NCBI RefSeq assembly: GCF_001870225.1
Contig: NZ_CP017675.1
Location: forward strand, 1,333,531 to 1,397,530
Direction: 5' to 3'
DNA: 64,000 bases
Source: Gloeomargarita lithophora Alchichica-D10
Lineage (GTDB): Bacteria; Cyanobacteriota; Cyanobacteriia; Gloeomargaritales; Gloeomargaritaceae
The translations under genes and the position numbers were made by a program. The first letter of the stretch is position 1, and every line of letters begins with the position of its first letter. This document shows, in pieces, positions 26,384-37,775 of the stretch. The notes beneath the pieces are model-generated. The model was given only the letters and a program-made list of their open reading frames with translations, was not told the DNA's origin and did no database searches.

Positions 26384-27967
26384 ATGACCCTGCACCGGCT
26401 TGCCCCAGAACTGATTGAACGGATGGCCGCTGGGGAAGTGATTGATTCCCTGGGGGCGGTGGTGCGGGAATTGGCGGAAAATGCCCTGGATGCCCAGGCG
26501 ACCCATCTCCATCTGCGGGTTCAGCCGGATGCAGTACGTCTAGCGGACAATGGCTGGGGCATGACCCCCGAAATGCTTACCCTGGCGGCCACCGCCCACA
26601 CCACCAGCAAAATTCAACACCCGGCGGATTTCCATCGCATTCAGACCCTGGGGTTTCGGGGTCAGGCGCTCTACAGTGTGGCGCAATTGGCCGACCTGAC
26701 CATCGCCAGCCGTTGTGCCTCTGCGCCCCAGGGGTGGCAGGTGCAGTACGATTCCCAGGGGCAGGTGCGGCAGGAAAAGATGACCCCCTTGGCTCCCGGC
26801 ACGGTGGTAACGGTAAATCGCCTGTTTGCGGATTGGCCGCAACGCCAGCAGGGGTTACCCAGTTGGCCGCAACAATTGCGCCAGATTCAACTTTGGATTC
26901 AGCAAATGGCTCTGTGTCACCCCCAGGTCACCTGGCAGGTGGAATTTCCCGGCAAAACCTGGCACCTCTGGCCGGGCACCGTCACCGACCGCTTGACCCA
27001 AGTTATGCCCCAGGTGGCGGACACCCAACTCCAAACCGGTGTTCAAGAAGACCTGACCCTGGTTTTTGGCCTCCCCGACCAGCACCACCGTCCCCGCCCC
27101 GACCGGATTTGGTTGGCCGTGAATGGCCGTTGTGTGGAACTGCCGGAAATCAGCACCGCCATCCTCCAGCATTTTCAACGGCTATTGCCCCGGAATCGGT
27201 TTCCCCTGCTATTTGCCCATTTCCAGATTCCCCCGGCGCAGGTTGACTGGCATCGCCACCCGGCCAAAACCCAACTGTACTTAAAAGATTTAGAACATTG
27301 GCAAGGGCAATTACTGCATTTGTGTGACCAGGGATTGGGGGTAACTGTCCCCAGCAAAACCGATTACCCCAGGGTGCAAAAGTTCATGCAGGTGGCGGAA
27401 ACCTCTGCCCCTTACCACACCCGCCCCACCCTCAAAGCCCTAGCGCAGATTCATCGCACCTATATCTTGGCGGAACATCCGGCGGGGTTGTGGTTGGTGG
27501 AACAACACATTGCCCACGAGCGGGTATTGTATGAACAACTACAGTCCCAATGGCAGTTGGTGTCCCTGGAAAGTCCGGTGATTATTACCCCCCTCAGCCC
27601 GGAGCAGGTGGAACGGTTGACCCAGTATGGCCTCGCCCCCGAACCCTTTGGTCCCCAGCAATGGGCGGTGCGCCACATCCCCCAAGTTTTGGCCGAGCAA
27701 CCGGCGGCATGGGCGGCGGCACTCCTGGAACTGAGTCAATTTACCGACCGGGAGCAAGCCACGGTGGATTTAGCCTGTCGCAGTGCGATCCGCAACGGCA
27801 CGGCATTGACCCTGACCCAGATGCAAACCCTCCTGGAGCAATGGCAGGCCACCCGCGCCCCCCGCACCTGTCCCCACGGGCGACCAATTTGCCTCACCCT
27901 GGGAGAGACCCAACTGGCACGGTTTTTTCGGCGGCATTGGGTAATTGGCAAAAGCCACGGGATTTAA
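26384..27967 (+). CDS. mutL: DNA mismatch repair protein MutL
   Basis: 527 residues from ATG 26384 (MTLHRLAPELIERMAAGEVI). GHKL ATPase motifs: ENALDAQATHLHL, RLADNGWGMTP and TLGFRGQALYSVAQL. The C-terminal part has VEQHIAHERVLYEQL, the counterpart of the endonuclease metal motif DQHAxxExxxxE but with Glu for Asp and Ile for Ala, and the end motif CPHGRPICLTL. MutL couples mismatch recognition to strand removal. The stop overlaps the convergent STAS gene's stop (TTAA at 27964-27967). Confidence 0.93.
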   Translation: MTLHRLAPELIERMAAGEVIDSLGAVVRELAENALDAQATHLHLRVQPDAVRLADNGWGMTPEMLTLAATAHTTSKIQHPADFHRIQTLGFRGQALYSVAQLADLTIASRCASAPQGWQVQYDSQGQVRQEKMTPLAPGTVVTVNRLFADWPQRQQGLPSWPQQLRQIQLWIQQMALCHPQVTWQVEFPGKTWHLWPGTVTDRLTQVMPQVADTQLQTGVQEDLTLVFGLPDQHHRPRPDRIWLAVNGRCVELPEISTAILQHFQRLLPRNRFPLLFAHFQIPPAQVDWHRHPAKTQLYLKDLEHWQGQLLHLCDQGLGVTVPSKTDYPRVQKFMQVAETSAPYHTRPTLKALAQIHRTYILAEHPAGLWLVEQHIAHERVLYEQLQSQWQLVSLESPVIITPLSPEQVERLTQYGLAPEPFGPQQWAVRHIPQVLAEQPAAWAAALLELSQFTDREQATVDLACRSAIRNGTALTLTQMQTLLEQWQATRAPRTCPHGRPICLTLGETQLARFFRRHWVIGKSHGI

Positions 27968-28326
27968 GTCCCCACATTGTTGGCAAAATCTTCGCTACTG
28001 GCATAAACCATCAGCACCTTATCCAGGGAAGTCATTTGCAGTAGGCGCAAAATCACATTCCGGGGAGCGATCAGACCCATTTGTCCCCCCAACGCCCGCA
28101 CGTGTTTGTGGCAGGCCACCAAAGCCCCCAACCCCGCACTGTCGAGAAACTCCACCCGCGAAAGATCAATCCCCAAATGGCAGGCTTGACCAGCGACCTG
28201 CGCTTCGTATTGTTGCTTAAAGCCGGTCACCTGGGTACTATCCAGGCGGGTCATGGGCAGGGTAATAGTGGTCGGCGGCTGGCCGTAACTTTCTTGCGTA
28301 GCGGGGGTAAGAATCAAGAGTTCCAT
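27964..28326 (-). CDS. STAS-domain protein (anti-sigma antagonist-like)
   Basis: 120 residues from ATG 28326 (MELLILTPATQESYGQPPTT); an ATG 12 bases upstream is possible. The signature LGIDLSRVEFLDSAGLGALV (~residues 53-72) has the phosphorylatable Ser. Layout and motifs (TRLDSTQVTGFKQQY) parallel the STAS protein at 6010-6399, so the two are paralogues that may share an upstream kinase/phosphatase. No such partner is adjacent. Confidence 0.83.
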   Translation of the reverse strand: MELLILTPATQESYGQPPTTITLPMTRLDSTQVTGFKQQYEAQVAGQACHLGIDLSRVEFLDSAGLGALVACHKHVRALGGQMGLIAPRNVILRLLQMTSLDKVLMVYASSEDFANNVGT

Positions 28327-28382
28327 GATGAAGATCAATGCAGGGGATCACTAAAGTAAAGTATCACAGGCCACCGGTTCAA

Positions 28383-28581
28383 ACCTACGCTGTTCAATCC
28401 CATCGTTCAGTTTGAGATTAAACCCACGGGTCGGGTCGGGTTTGTCAATTCCCGTGACCCGCACGCCCTGCACGGCGCATCTGGCCGCCGGTCAAGCCCG
28501 CTATCGGTGGTACTTGCCCATGCTGGATCAATTCGGTGATATGCGCTACTGGGGCACCAATCGGGGTATTTCAGTGCCATG
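28383..28581 (+). pseudogene. Orphan open frame, possible gene remnant
   Basis: A frame without a start reads AAGQARYRWYLPMLDQFGDM and then RYWGTNRGISVP before TGA at 28579-28581, directly upstream of proB. Codon composition resembles coding DNA, but I recognise no family. The other frame upstream (EIKPTGRVGFVNSRDP) also looks coding-like, so a frameshift may separate two parts. Confidence 0.3.
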
Positions 28582-28624
28582 ATTGGTGCATCGTTTATTC
28601 CTATTGAGGTGGCTCAAAATAGCG

Positions 28625-29743
28625 GTGAGTCAAACGATTGTCGTCAAAATCGGCACGTCCAGCCTCACCCAGGGCAGCACGGGAACTTTAGCCTTGGCGA
28701 CCCTGGGCAATCTGGTGGAAACCCTGTCGAGTCTGCGCCAACAGGGTCAGCGGTTGGTGTTGGTGTCTTCCGGTGCGGTGGGGGTGGGTTGTCAACGGCT
28801 GGGATTGACCGAGCGGCCTCAGAATTTGGCGACCCGGCAGGCAGTAGCCGCCGTAGGCCAAGGCCGGTTGATGCGGTTGTACGATGACCTATTTTCCGTC
28901 CTGGGTCAACCGATTGCCCAGGTGCTCCTGACCCGGGAAGACCTAAGTGAACGGCATCGGTATATGAACATTCTTAATACATTGACGGAACTGTTACACC
29001 TGGGAATCATCCCGATTGTCAATGAAAACGATACGGTGGCGGTGGAAGAATTACGCTTTGGGGATAATGATACCCTGTCGGCACTATTGGCGAGTTTGTT
29101 AGGGGCAAATTGGTTGATTTTACTCACCGATGTGGATCGGTTGTACGCCAGCGACCCCCGCCATGACCCCCAGGCACAGCCGATCCCTTTGGTCAATCGG
29201 GTGGCGGATTTGGAGTCCCTGGGGGTACGGGTGGGCACGGCGGGTTCCGGTTGGGGCACCGGCGGGATGGTGACCAAAATCACGGCGGCACGCATGGCGA
29301 CGGCGGCGGGGGTACGCACGGTGATCACCGAGGGACAACAGCCCCAGCATCTCCACAAAATTCTGGCGGGGGAACTGATCGGCACTCATTTTTTACCCCA
29401 CCCCCAACCGGTACGGGCGCGTAAACGTTGGCTAACCCATGGTTTAGTGCCGGTGGGTCGCCTAGTGGTAGATGCGGGGGCGGTGCGTGCCATCCAGACC
29501 CAGGGGAAATCCCTGCTGGCGGCGGGTATTGTGGCGGTTGAGGGGGAATTTCCCGCCCAGTCGGCGGTGCAGGTGGTGTCTGGGGCGGGGGAGGAAATTG
29601 CCCGGGGCTTGGTCAATTACAATAGCGACGAGCTAAGGCAAATCCAGGGCTGTCGCTCGGAAGCCATTGCCGAACGCTTGGGCTACGGGGGACCCGAAAC
29701 CGTGATTCATCGGGATAATTTAGGGGTGATGGAAATCACCTGA
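28625..29743 (+). CDS. proB: Glutamate 5-kinase
   Basis: 372 residues from GTG 28625, just before [15 protein letters not shown]; a longer frame from TTG 28583 adds 14 unlikely residues. GAGG lies about 14 bases upstream. The kinase domain has [30 protein letters not shown] and [18 protein letters not shown]; the C-terminal PUA domain (~280-365) includes [11 protein letters not shown]. It makes gamma-glutamyl phosphate in proline synthesis; the product proline usually feeds back on this enzyme. Confidence 0.95.
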   Translation: MSQTIVVKIGTSSLTQGSTGTLALATLGNLVETLSSLRQQGQRLVLVSSGAVGVGCQRLGLTERPQNLATRQAVAAVGQGRLMRLYDDLFSVLGQPIAQVLLTREDLSERHRYMNILNTLTELLHLGIIPIVNENDTVAVEELRFGDNDTLSALLASLLGANWLILLTDVDRLYASDPRHDPQAQPIPLVNRVADLESLGVRVGTAGSGWGTGGMVTKITAARMATAAGVRTVITEGQQPQHLHKILAGELIGTHFLPHPQPVRARKRWLTHGLVPVGRLVVDAGAVRAIQTQGKSLLAAGIVAVEGEFPAQSAVQVVSGAGEEIARGLVNYNSDELRQIQGCRSEAIAERLGYGGPETVIHRDNLGVMEIT

Positions 29744-29952
29744 ACAACGGTTATTCTCGCAAGACGACCCGGAATATCTATAAAATTCATTGGTTTAGCT
29801 TGATCCCCACCCGTTTTATGTCAATAGGTTTCGGGGATTCTTTAGATTTTTCACGGAATCTCGAAAAAAAGATTAAGAGAATTAGCCTACGGGGATCAAG
29901 GCAATATTATCTAAAACAGGTCAGAAATTCATTTATTAAGGGTTGTACCGCT

Positions 29953-30228
29953 ATGTCGTTCCCCAGTACGGATTGGTCGGGTTCCGCCTGTCGCTGTTGT
30001 CGTCATTACAGTCCTGAGGGGCGACGGGGTGGCCATTGTGCCCTCCTGGGGGTGGAGGTGCAGGGGGATTGGTTGGCCTGTCATTTTGCGGTACCGCCCT
30101 TTGCCCCCTCGTGGGAACGGCTGGAAGGCTTGGGGATGCCCTCGGCACCGGGGGGCGTGTGGGGAACTGTGGCGGTGAAAACCCACTGGCAGACGGGTTT
30201 AGAGCAACCGGCGGGGATGCGGGGTTAG
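29953..30228 (+). CDS. Small Cys-rich protein, unknown function
   Basis: 91 residues from ATG 29953 (MSFPSTDWSGSACRCCRHYS). Cys at CRCCRHY, GHCALLG and ACHFAVPPFAPSW could bind metal or form a zinc-ribbon-like fold. The pattern looks like a conserved cyanobacterial protein, but I know no role. An open frame extends upstream to 29800 without a ribosome site. Its stop overlaps that of the next, convergent gene (TTAG at 30225-30228). Confidence 0.7.
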   Translation: MSFPSTDWSGSACRCCRHYSPEGRRGGHCALLGVEVQGDWLACHFAVPPFAPSWERLEGLGMPSAPGGVWGTVAVKTHWQTGLEQPAGMRG

Positions 30229-30824
30229 CCCCTGAGGCTGGGAAGTAGGGGTAAGTGCACGGCGTTTTTTTTGCCACTGGCGGGGGTAACGGGGGTGGCC
30301 GGGGGCGGTTCCATCAGTGCCGTGGGTTCCGAGTTGGTCAGTTCTGGCTCAACTGTGTCGGCGGAGACAACCTGCCAGGGCGGGATGGGGTCTTGATATA
30401 GGCGAGCCTGCGGTTCCCAGTCGGTGTTGGGGGCGTGGGTGCGGAGTAATTGGCGTAGCTGGAGGTTTTCCTGCTGTTGGCGGTAAAAACGGCCTTCCAA
30501 TTCCTGCCGGTGTTGTTGCTCCTGGATCAGTGCCGCCTCCTGCTCCTGGAGCCGCTTTTGCTGAAAGGACTGGTTTTGCTCCAGGTGATGCGCCTGCTGT
30601 TGGGATTGCTGAAGCTGGGTCGCTAGGGTTTCAATCAAGCGTTGCTGTTCGTTGGCCGTGTGTTGACACATCTGGAGTTCCTGTAAGAGACATTCCGCCT
30701 GTGCCCGCAGGGTAGCCAATTCCGTATGCAAATCCGAGGGGGATTCGGGGACGGGTTCCAGGGTAATATCGGCGAGGTTAAAGCCCGGTATTGGGGTGAA
30801 TGTGTGCTCCTGTTGAACTGACAT
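30225..30824 (-). CDS. Coiled-coil protein, unknown function
   Basis: 199 residues. Residues ~30-130 are a Gln/Glu/Leu-rich coiled coil (TLRAQAECLLQELQMCQHTA, QQSQQQAHHLEQNQSFQQKR). The C-terminus is Pro/Thr-rich and disordered, ending KKNAVHLPLLPSLRG. No enzymatic motif. Such proteins are often scaffolds; this is inference from composition only. Confidence 0.72.
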   Translation of the reverse strand: MSVQQEHTFTPIPGFNLADITLEPVPESPSDLHTELATLRAQAECLLQELQMCQHTANEQQRLIETLATQLQQSQQQAHHLEQNQSFQQKRLQEQEAALIQEQQHRQELEGRFYRQQQENLQLRQLLRTHAPNTDWEPQARLYQDPIPPWQVVSADTVEPELTNSEPTALMEPPPATPVTPASGKKNAVHLPLLPSLRG

Positions 30825-30958
30825 AGTACCTCTTTTGTGAATCCTTTATTTCAGCTTATCCTGGGGATAGGTTCTTGACTACTACTTATGGCATAAATTC
30901 CCCAAAAATCACCCATTTTTATCCCGGAGTTAACCCGGAGGGCAAAAATCATTCGAGT

Positions 30959-32674
30959 TTAGGAAACCAGCGGTATATCCAGGTGGGGAATGGCTTGGAT
31001 TAAACTCTGGGTATAGGGGTGTTGGGGGTGGTGGTAAATTTGGTCGGCTGACCCGATTTCTAGGATTTGACCCTGGTTCATGACCATGATTCGGTCACTC
31101 ATAAAGTGAACCACACTCAGGTCGTGGGAAATAAACAGGTAGGTGAGTTGAAATTCTGTTTGTAATTGTTTGAGTAGGTTAAGTACCTGGGCTTGAATGG
31201 AAATATCGAGAGCCGAAACGGATTCATCACAGATAATAAAATCCGGGCTGGTGACCAAGGCACGGGCAATCGCCAACCGCTGTCTTTGGCCTCCAGAAAA
31301 TTGATGGGGATAACGGGGTAAGGCGGCGGCATCCAATCCCACCCGTTCTAACAACGTAACAACTTGAGCGAGGGCGAGCCGGTGAGACTGGCGGGGCGAA
31401 TGGATACGAAGGGGTTCGAGGAGTGCCTCCCGCACGGTCATCCGGGGGCTGAGGGAGCCAAGGGGGTCTTGGAAAATCAACTGCATCCGGCGACGCAAAG
31501 GACGCAGTTGTGCCGCTGAGCGATGGGTAATGTCTTGGCCGTCAAAAAAAATCCTGCCGCTGTGGGGGGGCAGTAAGCGCAGTACCGCCCGAGCCAAGGT
31601 ACTTTTGCCGCACCCGGATTCCCCCACCAGTCCCAGGGTTTCCCCCCGGTGGATGGCAAAGGACACCCCATTAACCGCTAAGGATGCCTGTCCCTGGCGG
31701 CGATAGGCTACCCGCAAGTCCTGCACCTGGAGCAAAACCGGCTGGTGTTGCAGATGGCTTAACCGTTGGGCGGTCACGGCGGCGGGAATGGGTGGCGGCA
31801 GAGGGCGGTTCTCTAGAAAATCTGCCAGGGTGGGTAAGGCCGGGAGCCGGTGGCGGGCAGTGGGGCGACAGACCAGCAAACCCCGGGTGTAGGGATGCTG
31901 GGGCTGGTGAAAAATGGCTGACTTATCACCGGATTCCACCACCGTTCCCTGGTACATGACCAGGACATGACCCGCCAAATCCCCCACTACTGCCAGGTCA
32001 TGGCTAATGAGAATAGTTGCCATCTGGCGGTGCTGGCACAAGCGTTTCAGCAGGGTTAAAATTTCCGCCTGAATGGTCACATCCAGAGCCGTGGTGGGTT
32101 CATCGGCCAGGAGCAACCAGGGGTCACTGGCCAGGGCTATCGCCAGCATCCACCGTTGCAGTTGTCCCCCGGAAAACTGATGGGGATAGCGGTTGAATAG
32201 ACTCTGCACCATCGCCCCAGGAGCATCGGGGGGTAACAGTTGCACTTCTTGGAGCAGTTGCACCTGCCGCTGGCGTACTTGGGCAGGGGTGAGGGGTTGG
32301 TGCGCCCGACAAGCCTCCGCCAATTGCCAGCCACAGGGATAGACGGGATTGAGGGAACTGGCGGGTTCTTGAAACACCATCCCCATCGCCCGCCCCCGAT
32401 AACGCGGCCAGGATTGGGGGGTGAGGGTGCCCAAATCCACCGCTGGTTGCTGGGGCGGCGACCATGCTAAACATTCGGCTTGAACTATCCCCGGCGCAGG
32501 CACCAACCCCATCAAGGCCAAAGCCGTCAGGGATTTTCCCGAACCAGACTCCCCGACAATCCCCAATACTTGCCCTGGTGCCAGACGAAAAGACACCCCC
32601 CGCACCGGAGTATGGCCGGGGAAACGTACCTCTAAGTTCTGCACATTCAACAAGGGTGGCATGGGGTTTCGCAT
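30959..32674 (-). CDS. Fused double ATPase of a peptide/nickel-type ABC importer
   Basis: 571 residues with two complete nucleotide-binding domains. Domain 1 (~8-260): Walker A GIVGESGSGKSLTALALMGL, signature QFSGGQLQRWM, Walker B LLLADEPTTALD. Domain 2 (~300-565): Walker A GLVGESGCGKSTLARAVLRL, signature HQFSGGQRQRLAI, Walker B FIICDESVSALD. In domain 2 the usual DEP is DES. The layout is that of DppD-DppF fusions (GsiA/YejF type), which energise uptake of oligopeptides or glutathione. No permease or binding protein is adjacent, so the partners are elsewhere. Confidence 0.92.
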   Translation of the reverse strand: MRNPMPPLLNVQNLEVRFPGHTPVRGVSFRLAPGQVLGIVGESGSGKSLTALALMGLVPAPGIVQAECLAWSPPQQPAVDLGTLTPQSWPRYRGRAMGMVFQEPASSLNPVYPCGWQLAEACRAHQPLTPAQVRQRQVQLLQEVQLLPPDAPGAMVQSLFNRYPHQFSGGQLQRWMLAIALASDPWLLLADEPTTALDVTIQAEILTLLKRLCQHRQMATILISHDLAVVGDLAGHVLVMYQGTVVESGDKSAIFHQPQHPYTRGLLVCRPTARHRLPALPTLADFLENRPLPPPIPAAVTAQRLSHLQHQPVLLQVQDLRVAYRRQGQASLAVNGVSFAIHRGETLGLVGESGCGKSTLARAVLRLLPPHSGRIFFDGQDITHRSAAQLRPLRRRMQLIFQDPLGSLSPRMTVREALLEPLRIHSPRQSHRLALAQVVTLLERVGLDAAALPRYPHQFSGGQRQRLAIARALVTSPDFIICDESVSALDISIQAQVLNLLKQLQTEFQLTYLFISHDLSVVHFMSDRIMVMNQGQILEIGSADQIYHHPQHPYTQSLIQAIPHLDIPLVS

Positions 32675-32727
32675 ACCCGTAGGGTTTAACGCATAATTAA
32701 AGCATTCTTCGCCCTCAGTGTGTAGGT

Positions 32728-33258
32728 ATGGATTCCAACGCTAGCCTGGCTTTGGCTCCGCTGGTACCGTCCGACGGCCTGCCCCGGATTGGTCGCTTGC
32801 AGGTATATACCGCCCCCCAACGCACTTTTTTTGCCGAGGTGATGGCCTTGGCGATCCGCAGTGCCGGTCATGGCCAGAGCGTCCTGATTGTGCAATTTCT
32901 CAAGGGGGGCATTGGTCAAGGGGCACGCCACCCAATGAAATTGGTCCAACATCTGGACTGGATTCGTTGTCCCATTCCCCGCTGTATTGATACCCCCGAT
33001 GTCCAGGAGGAGGAAGCCCAAGCCATTAACCAACTCTGGCAATCCACCCAGGACTTGGTGCTGAGCGGTCGCTACCCGTTGGTGGTTTTGGATGAACTGA
33101 TCCTGGCGGTGCATTTGGGGTTGCTGGGGCTGATTGATGTGGTGAGTTTTTTGCACCAACGCCCGCCCATGATTGATGTGATTATCACCGGCACCACCTT
33201 GCCAGCGGAAATTTTAGCCTTGGCCGACCAGGTGACCGAATTGCGCCACCCTGGGTAG
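32728..33258 (+). CDS. CobO/BtuR-like protein lacking the P-loop
   Basis: 176 residues. SAGHGQSVLIVQFLKGG, PLVVLDELILAVHLGL and PPMIDVIITGTTLPAEILAL with LADQVTELR align with ATP:cob(I)alamin adenosyltransferase (CobO). The place of the family's GNGKGKTTA nucleotide loop is taken by YTAPQRTFFA, so the Walker A Lys/Ser are missing, and the C-terminal segment that follows ELR in CobO is also absent. It may therefore be a non-catalytic paralogue. The fold assignment is firm; the activity is doubtful. Confidence 0.75.
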   Translation: MDSNASLALAPLVPSDGLPRIGRLQVYTAPQRTFFAEVMALAIRSAGHGQSVLIVQFLKGGIGQGARHPMKLVQHLDWIRCPIPRCIDTPDVQEEEAQAINQLWQSTQDLVLSGRYPLVVLDELILAVHLGLLGLIDVVSFLHQRPPMIDVIITGTTLPAEILALADQVTELRHPG

Positions 33259-33341
33259 GGGTGACGTTCTCAATCACCCGCTGAAGATAATCCTAGACAT
33301 TCACAGATAACCTTTTGGCGTCGGATGCATTGGGGTTGTTA

Positions 33342-33505
33342 TAGCAATATGACACGATTTGCGTTAGCCTGCGTGCCGTAGGCATACAGAAATTCCACGG
33401 AACCAATTACGGGGGCGGTGCCCCTGCGACCGCTGTTCTCATAGCGTTAGCGATAGCGTGCCGTAGGCATTAGCGTGGCGTAGCCATATTCAAATAGGAT
33501 TGCTA
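33342..33505. mobile_element. A-type miniature element, long form (164 bp)
   Basis: TAGCAATATGACACG to CAAATAGGATTGCTA with TA at 33340-33341 and 33506-33507. It is nearly identical to the copy in hicA. The surrounding gap 33259-33819 also holds short repeats (AGCTTGCGTAGCGTGTCCGC near 33535) and a B element, with no gene. Confidence 0.85.
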
Positions 33506-33639
33506 TATCTACTCACCAGATTTTAATCCCATAGCTTGCGTAGCGTGTCCGCAGGACATAGTCATAGCATGTTATCCGACAGTTTCCTAATTCAGAAGAT
33601 AATCAGATACATCAAATTGTAAAAGTGTCTTTATTACTA

Positions 33640-33741
33640 TAGCTAAGTAGAGTAAGGTTGTCGTCTCAAGATTTCGGAAAACCAATGCGGGGCGGTGCCC
33701 TGCGACCCATGTTATTATGTCAACCTTTACGTGTTTAGCTA
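33640..33741. mobile_element. B-type miniature element (102 bp)
   Basis: TAGCTAAGTAGAGTAAGGTT to TTTACGTGTTTAGCTA with TA on both sides (33638-33639, 33742-33743). Identical base for base to 38220-38321 and to the reverse complement of 60943-61044. Confidence 0.88.
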
Positions 33742-33819
33742 TACTTAATGCTTCGTTCTTTCAAAGTTGGTTTGCCAAATGCTGTTATTGTACCCCTTAA
33801 TAAATGAAAAGGCTGTAGT

Positions 33820-34626
33820 TCACGTGCCATAGGAAAATCCTAAAATTTGTTGCCCGGTATCAAGACTCGCAAGACGTTCCTCGGCAATAGAAACAAACTC
33901 TGCTTTCATCTCAAATGCTATAAAATTACGGCCATGACGTTTGCAAACAACAGGGCAGGTTCCGACACCAGCAAATGGGTCCAGAACCAAATCTCCTGGG
34001 TCTGAACTAGCTAAAATGATTCGCTCAATTAGCTTCTCTGGTTTTTGGATTGTATTGAGTGCTTCCCTAGAAACAAGTTCCTTTGATTGGTAGGTTAATT
34101 GTTTAATATCACCCCAGACATCTCCAGGATTCTTGCCGTCTTCATTGAATTTTGTCCTGCTGTATTGACCATGCCGAACCGAAGGAACATTTTCACACCT
34201 GCGCCTGTGTTCAATCTTTACCAGTTGCGCCACATGAATGGCATCAAGGTTATAGCTTTTTGGTCGCTTGCCTTTGATAAAATAGTGGATCACATCATAG
34301 TTATTAGTGTAGTTCAAACGCCCCTGAGCCAGCCTACTTGGCTGATAACAAACAATTCGTGAACGCAGATTTAGGAAGGGGCGATAGTCAATAAAATCCA
34401 GACAGTCCGGCTTGCCAAAAAGATATAGGGCACCACCATCTTTAAGTTTTGGTGTGAAGCAACGAATCAGATCAAGATTAAAGTCCTGAATTGATAGGAT
34501 GCGATCCCAATCATTCTTGGTTACACCGTATGGACTATCACAAACAATCAGAACAACGCTTTCGTCTTCTACTTTTTTGAATAGGTCAAAGGCGTTGCCA
34601 CAATGGATTATATTTTGAAGTAGCAT
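33820..34626 (-). CDS. Site-specific DNA methyltransferase (N6-adenine/N4-cytosine)
   Basis: 268 residues. Catalytic motif IV is CDSPYGVTKNDWD (~residue 29), with Ser in the second position of the usual (D/N)PP(Y/W). The SAM site, motif I, is VLDPFAGVGTCPVVCKRHGR near the C-terminus. This order (IV before I) marks the beta class. The middle holds the target-recognition part (VRHGQYSRTKFNEDGKNPGD). No restriction gene adjoins it, so it is an orphan or part of a decayed system. Base composition is lower in GC than neighbouring genes, a hint of transfer. Target sequence unknown. Confidence 0.88.
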   Translation of the reverse strand: MLLQNIIHCGNAFDLFKKVEDESVVLIVCDSPYGVTKNDWDRILSIQDFNLDLIRCFTPKLKDGGALYLFGKPDCLDFIDYRPFLNLRSRIVCYQPSRLAQGRLNYTNNYDVIHYFIKGKRPKSYNLDAIHVAQLVKIEHRRRCENVPSVRHGQYSRTKFNEDGKNPGDVWGDIKQLTYQSKELVSREALNTIQKPEKLIERIILASSDPGDLVLDPFAGVGTCPVVCKRHGRNFIAFEMKAEFVSIAEERLASLDTGQQILGFSYGT

Positions 34627-34648
34627 AAATTTCTGACCAATACCCCAC

Positions 34649-35963
<1,315 letters not shown>

Positions 35964-37775
35964 CTATTCGGTTTTCAGGTTCAAAACCGCCATAAACGCT
36001 TCCTGGGGTACGTCAACATTGCCCAGGGCTTTCATGCGTTTTTTGCCCTCTTTTTGCTTGTCTAAGAGTTTACGTTTGCGGCTAATATCACCGCCATAAC
36101 ATTTGGCCAACACATTTTTGCGGAGGGGGGCGATGGATTCACTGGCAATCACCCGGCTCCCAATACTGGCTTGAATGGGAACTTTGAATTGGTGGCGGGG
36201 AATAAGTTCTTTTAATTTTTGCACCAACGCCCGCCCCACATTGTAGGCTTTATCTCGATGCACAATAGTTCCCAACGCATCGGCGGGTTCATCGTTAATT
36301 AAAATATCCAATTTCACCAAATCATTCACCCGGTAGCCCAGCCATTGGTACTCCATGCTGGCATAGCCGCGGGAGCGGGATTTCATCTGGTCAAAAAAGT
36401 CCGTTACCACCTCAGACAAGGGGATTTCATAGACCAAAACCGTGCGTTCCGGGGTGAGATAACGCATATCCTTAAATTCCCCCCGCCGGGATTGCGCCAA
36501 CTCCATCAATGTCCCGACGTAGGTTTCGGGGCTAATCATTTCCACCTTCACATAAGGCTCTTCAATTTGTTCCCGTTCGTTGGGATTGGGCAAATCGCCA
36601 GGGTTATCAATTTCTACTACGGAATGGTCATTTAAGGTCACCCGATAAACCACCGAAGGAGCCGTCACTATCAGATTTAAGTTATACTCCCGCTCCAGGC
36701 GTTCCTGGACAATTTCCATGTGCAAAAGACCCAAAAATCCACAGCGAAATCCCATCCCCATCGCCGAAGAAGTCTCCGGTTCGTAGTGCAAAGCGGCATC
36801 ATTCAATTTCAATTTGCCCAGGGCATCCCGTAGGTCAGCATAGTCATCCGCATTGATAGGAAATAGGCCACAAAACACCATCGGTTTAGCTTCTTTATAG
36901 CCCGGTAATGGCTCTTTGGCCGGACTGTAGGCCAGGGTAATCGTATCCCCCACCCGCGCATCCTCCACGGTTTTGATCGCCGCCGTAAAATAGCCCACCT
37001 CCCCGGCCTGTAAATCCGGCACCGGCACCTGTTTGGGAGACATCACCCCCAATTCATCAATTTCGTATTCTTTTCCGGAAATCATCAACCGCACTCGGTC
37101 GCCTTTTTTGAACCCCCCATCCATCACCCGCAAATAGACCACTACCCCCCGATACGGATCGTAATAACTATCAAAAATTAACGCCCGCAGGGGTTGTGCC
37201 CGTTGGTCTTGGGGCGATGGAATCCGTTGTACCACCGCTTCTAAAATATCCCCAATCCCAATCCCTTCCTTGGCAGAAGCCAAAATTGCCTGGGAACAAT
37301 CCAAACCAATCACATCTTCAATTTCCTGCTTCACCCGTTCGGGATTTGCCCCTGGTAAATCAATTTTGTTAATCACCGGAATAATTTCCAAATCATGCTC
37401 CAAGGCCATATACACATTCGCCAGGGTTTGGGCCTCTACCCCCTGGGACGCATCTACGACTAATAACGCCCCCTCACAGGCCGCTAACGAGCGAGAAACT
37501 TCATAGGAAAAATCCACATGGCCGGGGGTATCAATCAGGTTCAAAACGTAGTTTTCCCCATCTTTGGCCTGGTATTTCATGCGGGCAGCTTGGAGCTTAA
37601 TTGTAATTCCCCGCTCCCGTTCCAAATCCATATTATCTAGGAATTGCTCCCGCATTTGCCTTTGCTCCACCGCCCCCGTCACCTGGAGCAACCGGTCAGC
37701 CAGGGTAGATTTGCCGTGGTCAATGTGGGCAATGATGCAAAAATTCCGCAGGCGGTTCACAGGGGTATCGGTCAT
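35964..37775 (-). CDS. lepA: Elongation factor 4 (LepA)
   Basis: 603 residues, the family length. G1 is [21 protein letters not shown]3 [14 protein letters not shown]4 INKIDLPGA. The C-terminal LepA-specific domain ends [20 protein letters not shown]. This translational GTPase back-translocates or remodels stalled ribosomes. It lies 57 bases upstream of pyrH on the same strand, so lepA-pyrH-frr is a plausible translation-linked cluster. Confidence 0.97.
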   Translation of the reverse strand: MTDTPVNRLRNFCIIAHIDHGKSTLADRLLQVTGAVEQRQMREQFLDNMDLERERGITIKLQAARMKYQAKDGENYVLNLIDTPGHVDFSYEVSRSLAACEGALLVVDASQGVEAQTLANVYMALEHDLEIIPVINKIDLPGANPERVKQEIEDVIGLDCSQAILASAKEGIGIGDILEAVVQRIPSPQDQRAQPLRALIFDSYYDPYRGVVVYLRVMDGGFKKGDRVRLMISGKEYEIDELGVMSPKQVPVPDLQAGEVGYFTAAIKTVEDARVGDTITLAYSPAKEPLPGYKEAKPMVFCGLFPINADDYADLRDALGKLKLNDAALHYEPETSSAMGMGFRCGFLGLLHMEIVQERLEREYNLNLIVTAPSVVYRVTLNDHSVVEIDNPGDLPNPNEREQIEEPYVKVEMISPETYVGTLMELAQSRRGEFKDMRYLTPERTVLVYEIPLSEVVTDFFDQMKSRSRGYASMEYQWLGYRVNDLVKLDILINDEPADALGTIVHRDKAYNVGRALVQKLKELIPRHQFKVPIQASIGSRVIASESIAPLRKNVLAKCYGGDISRKRKLLDKQKEGKKRMKALGNVDVPQEAFMAVLNLKTE

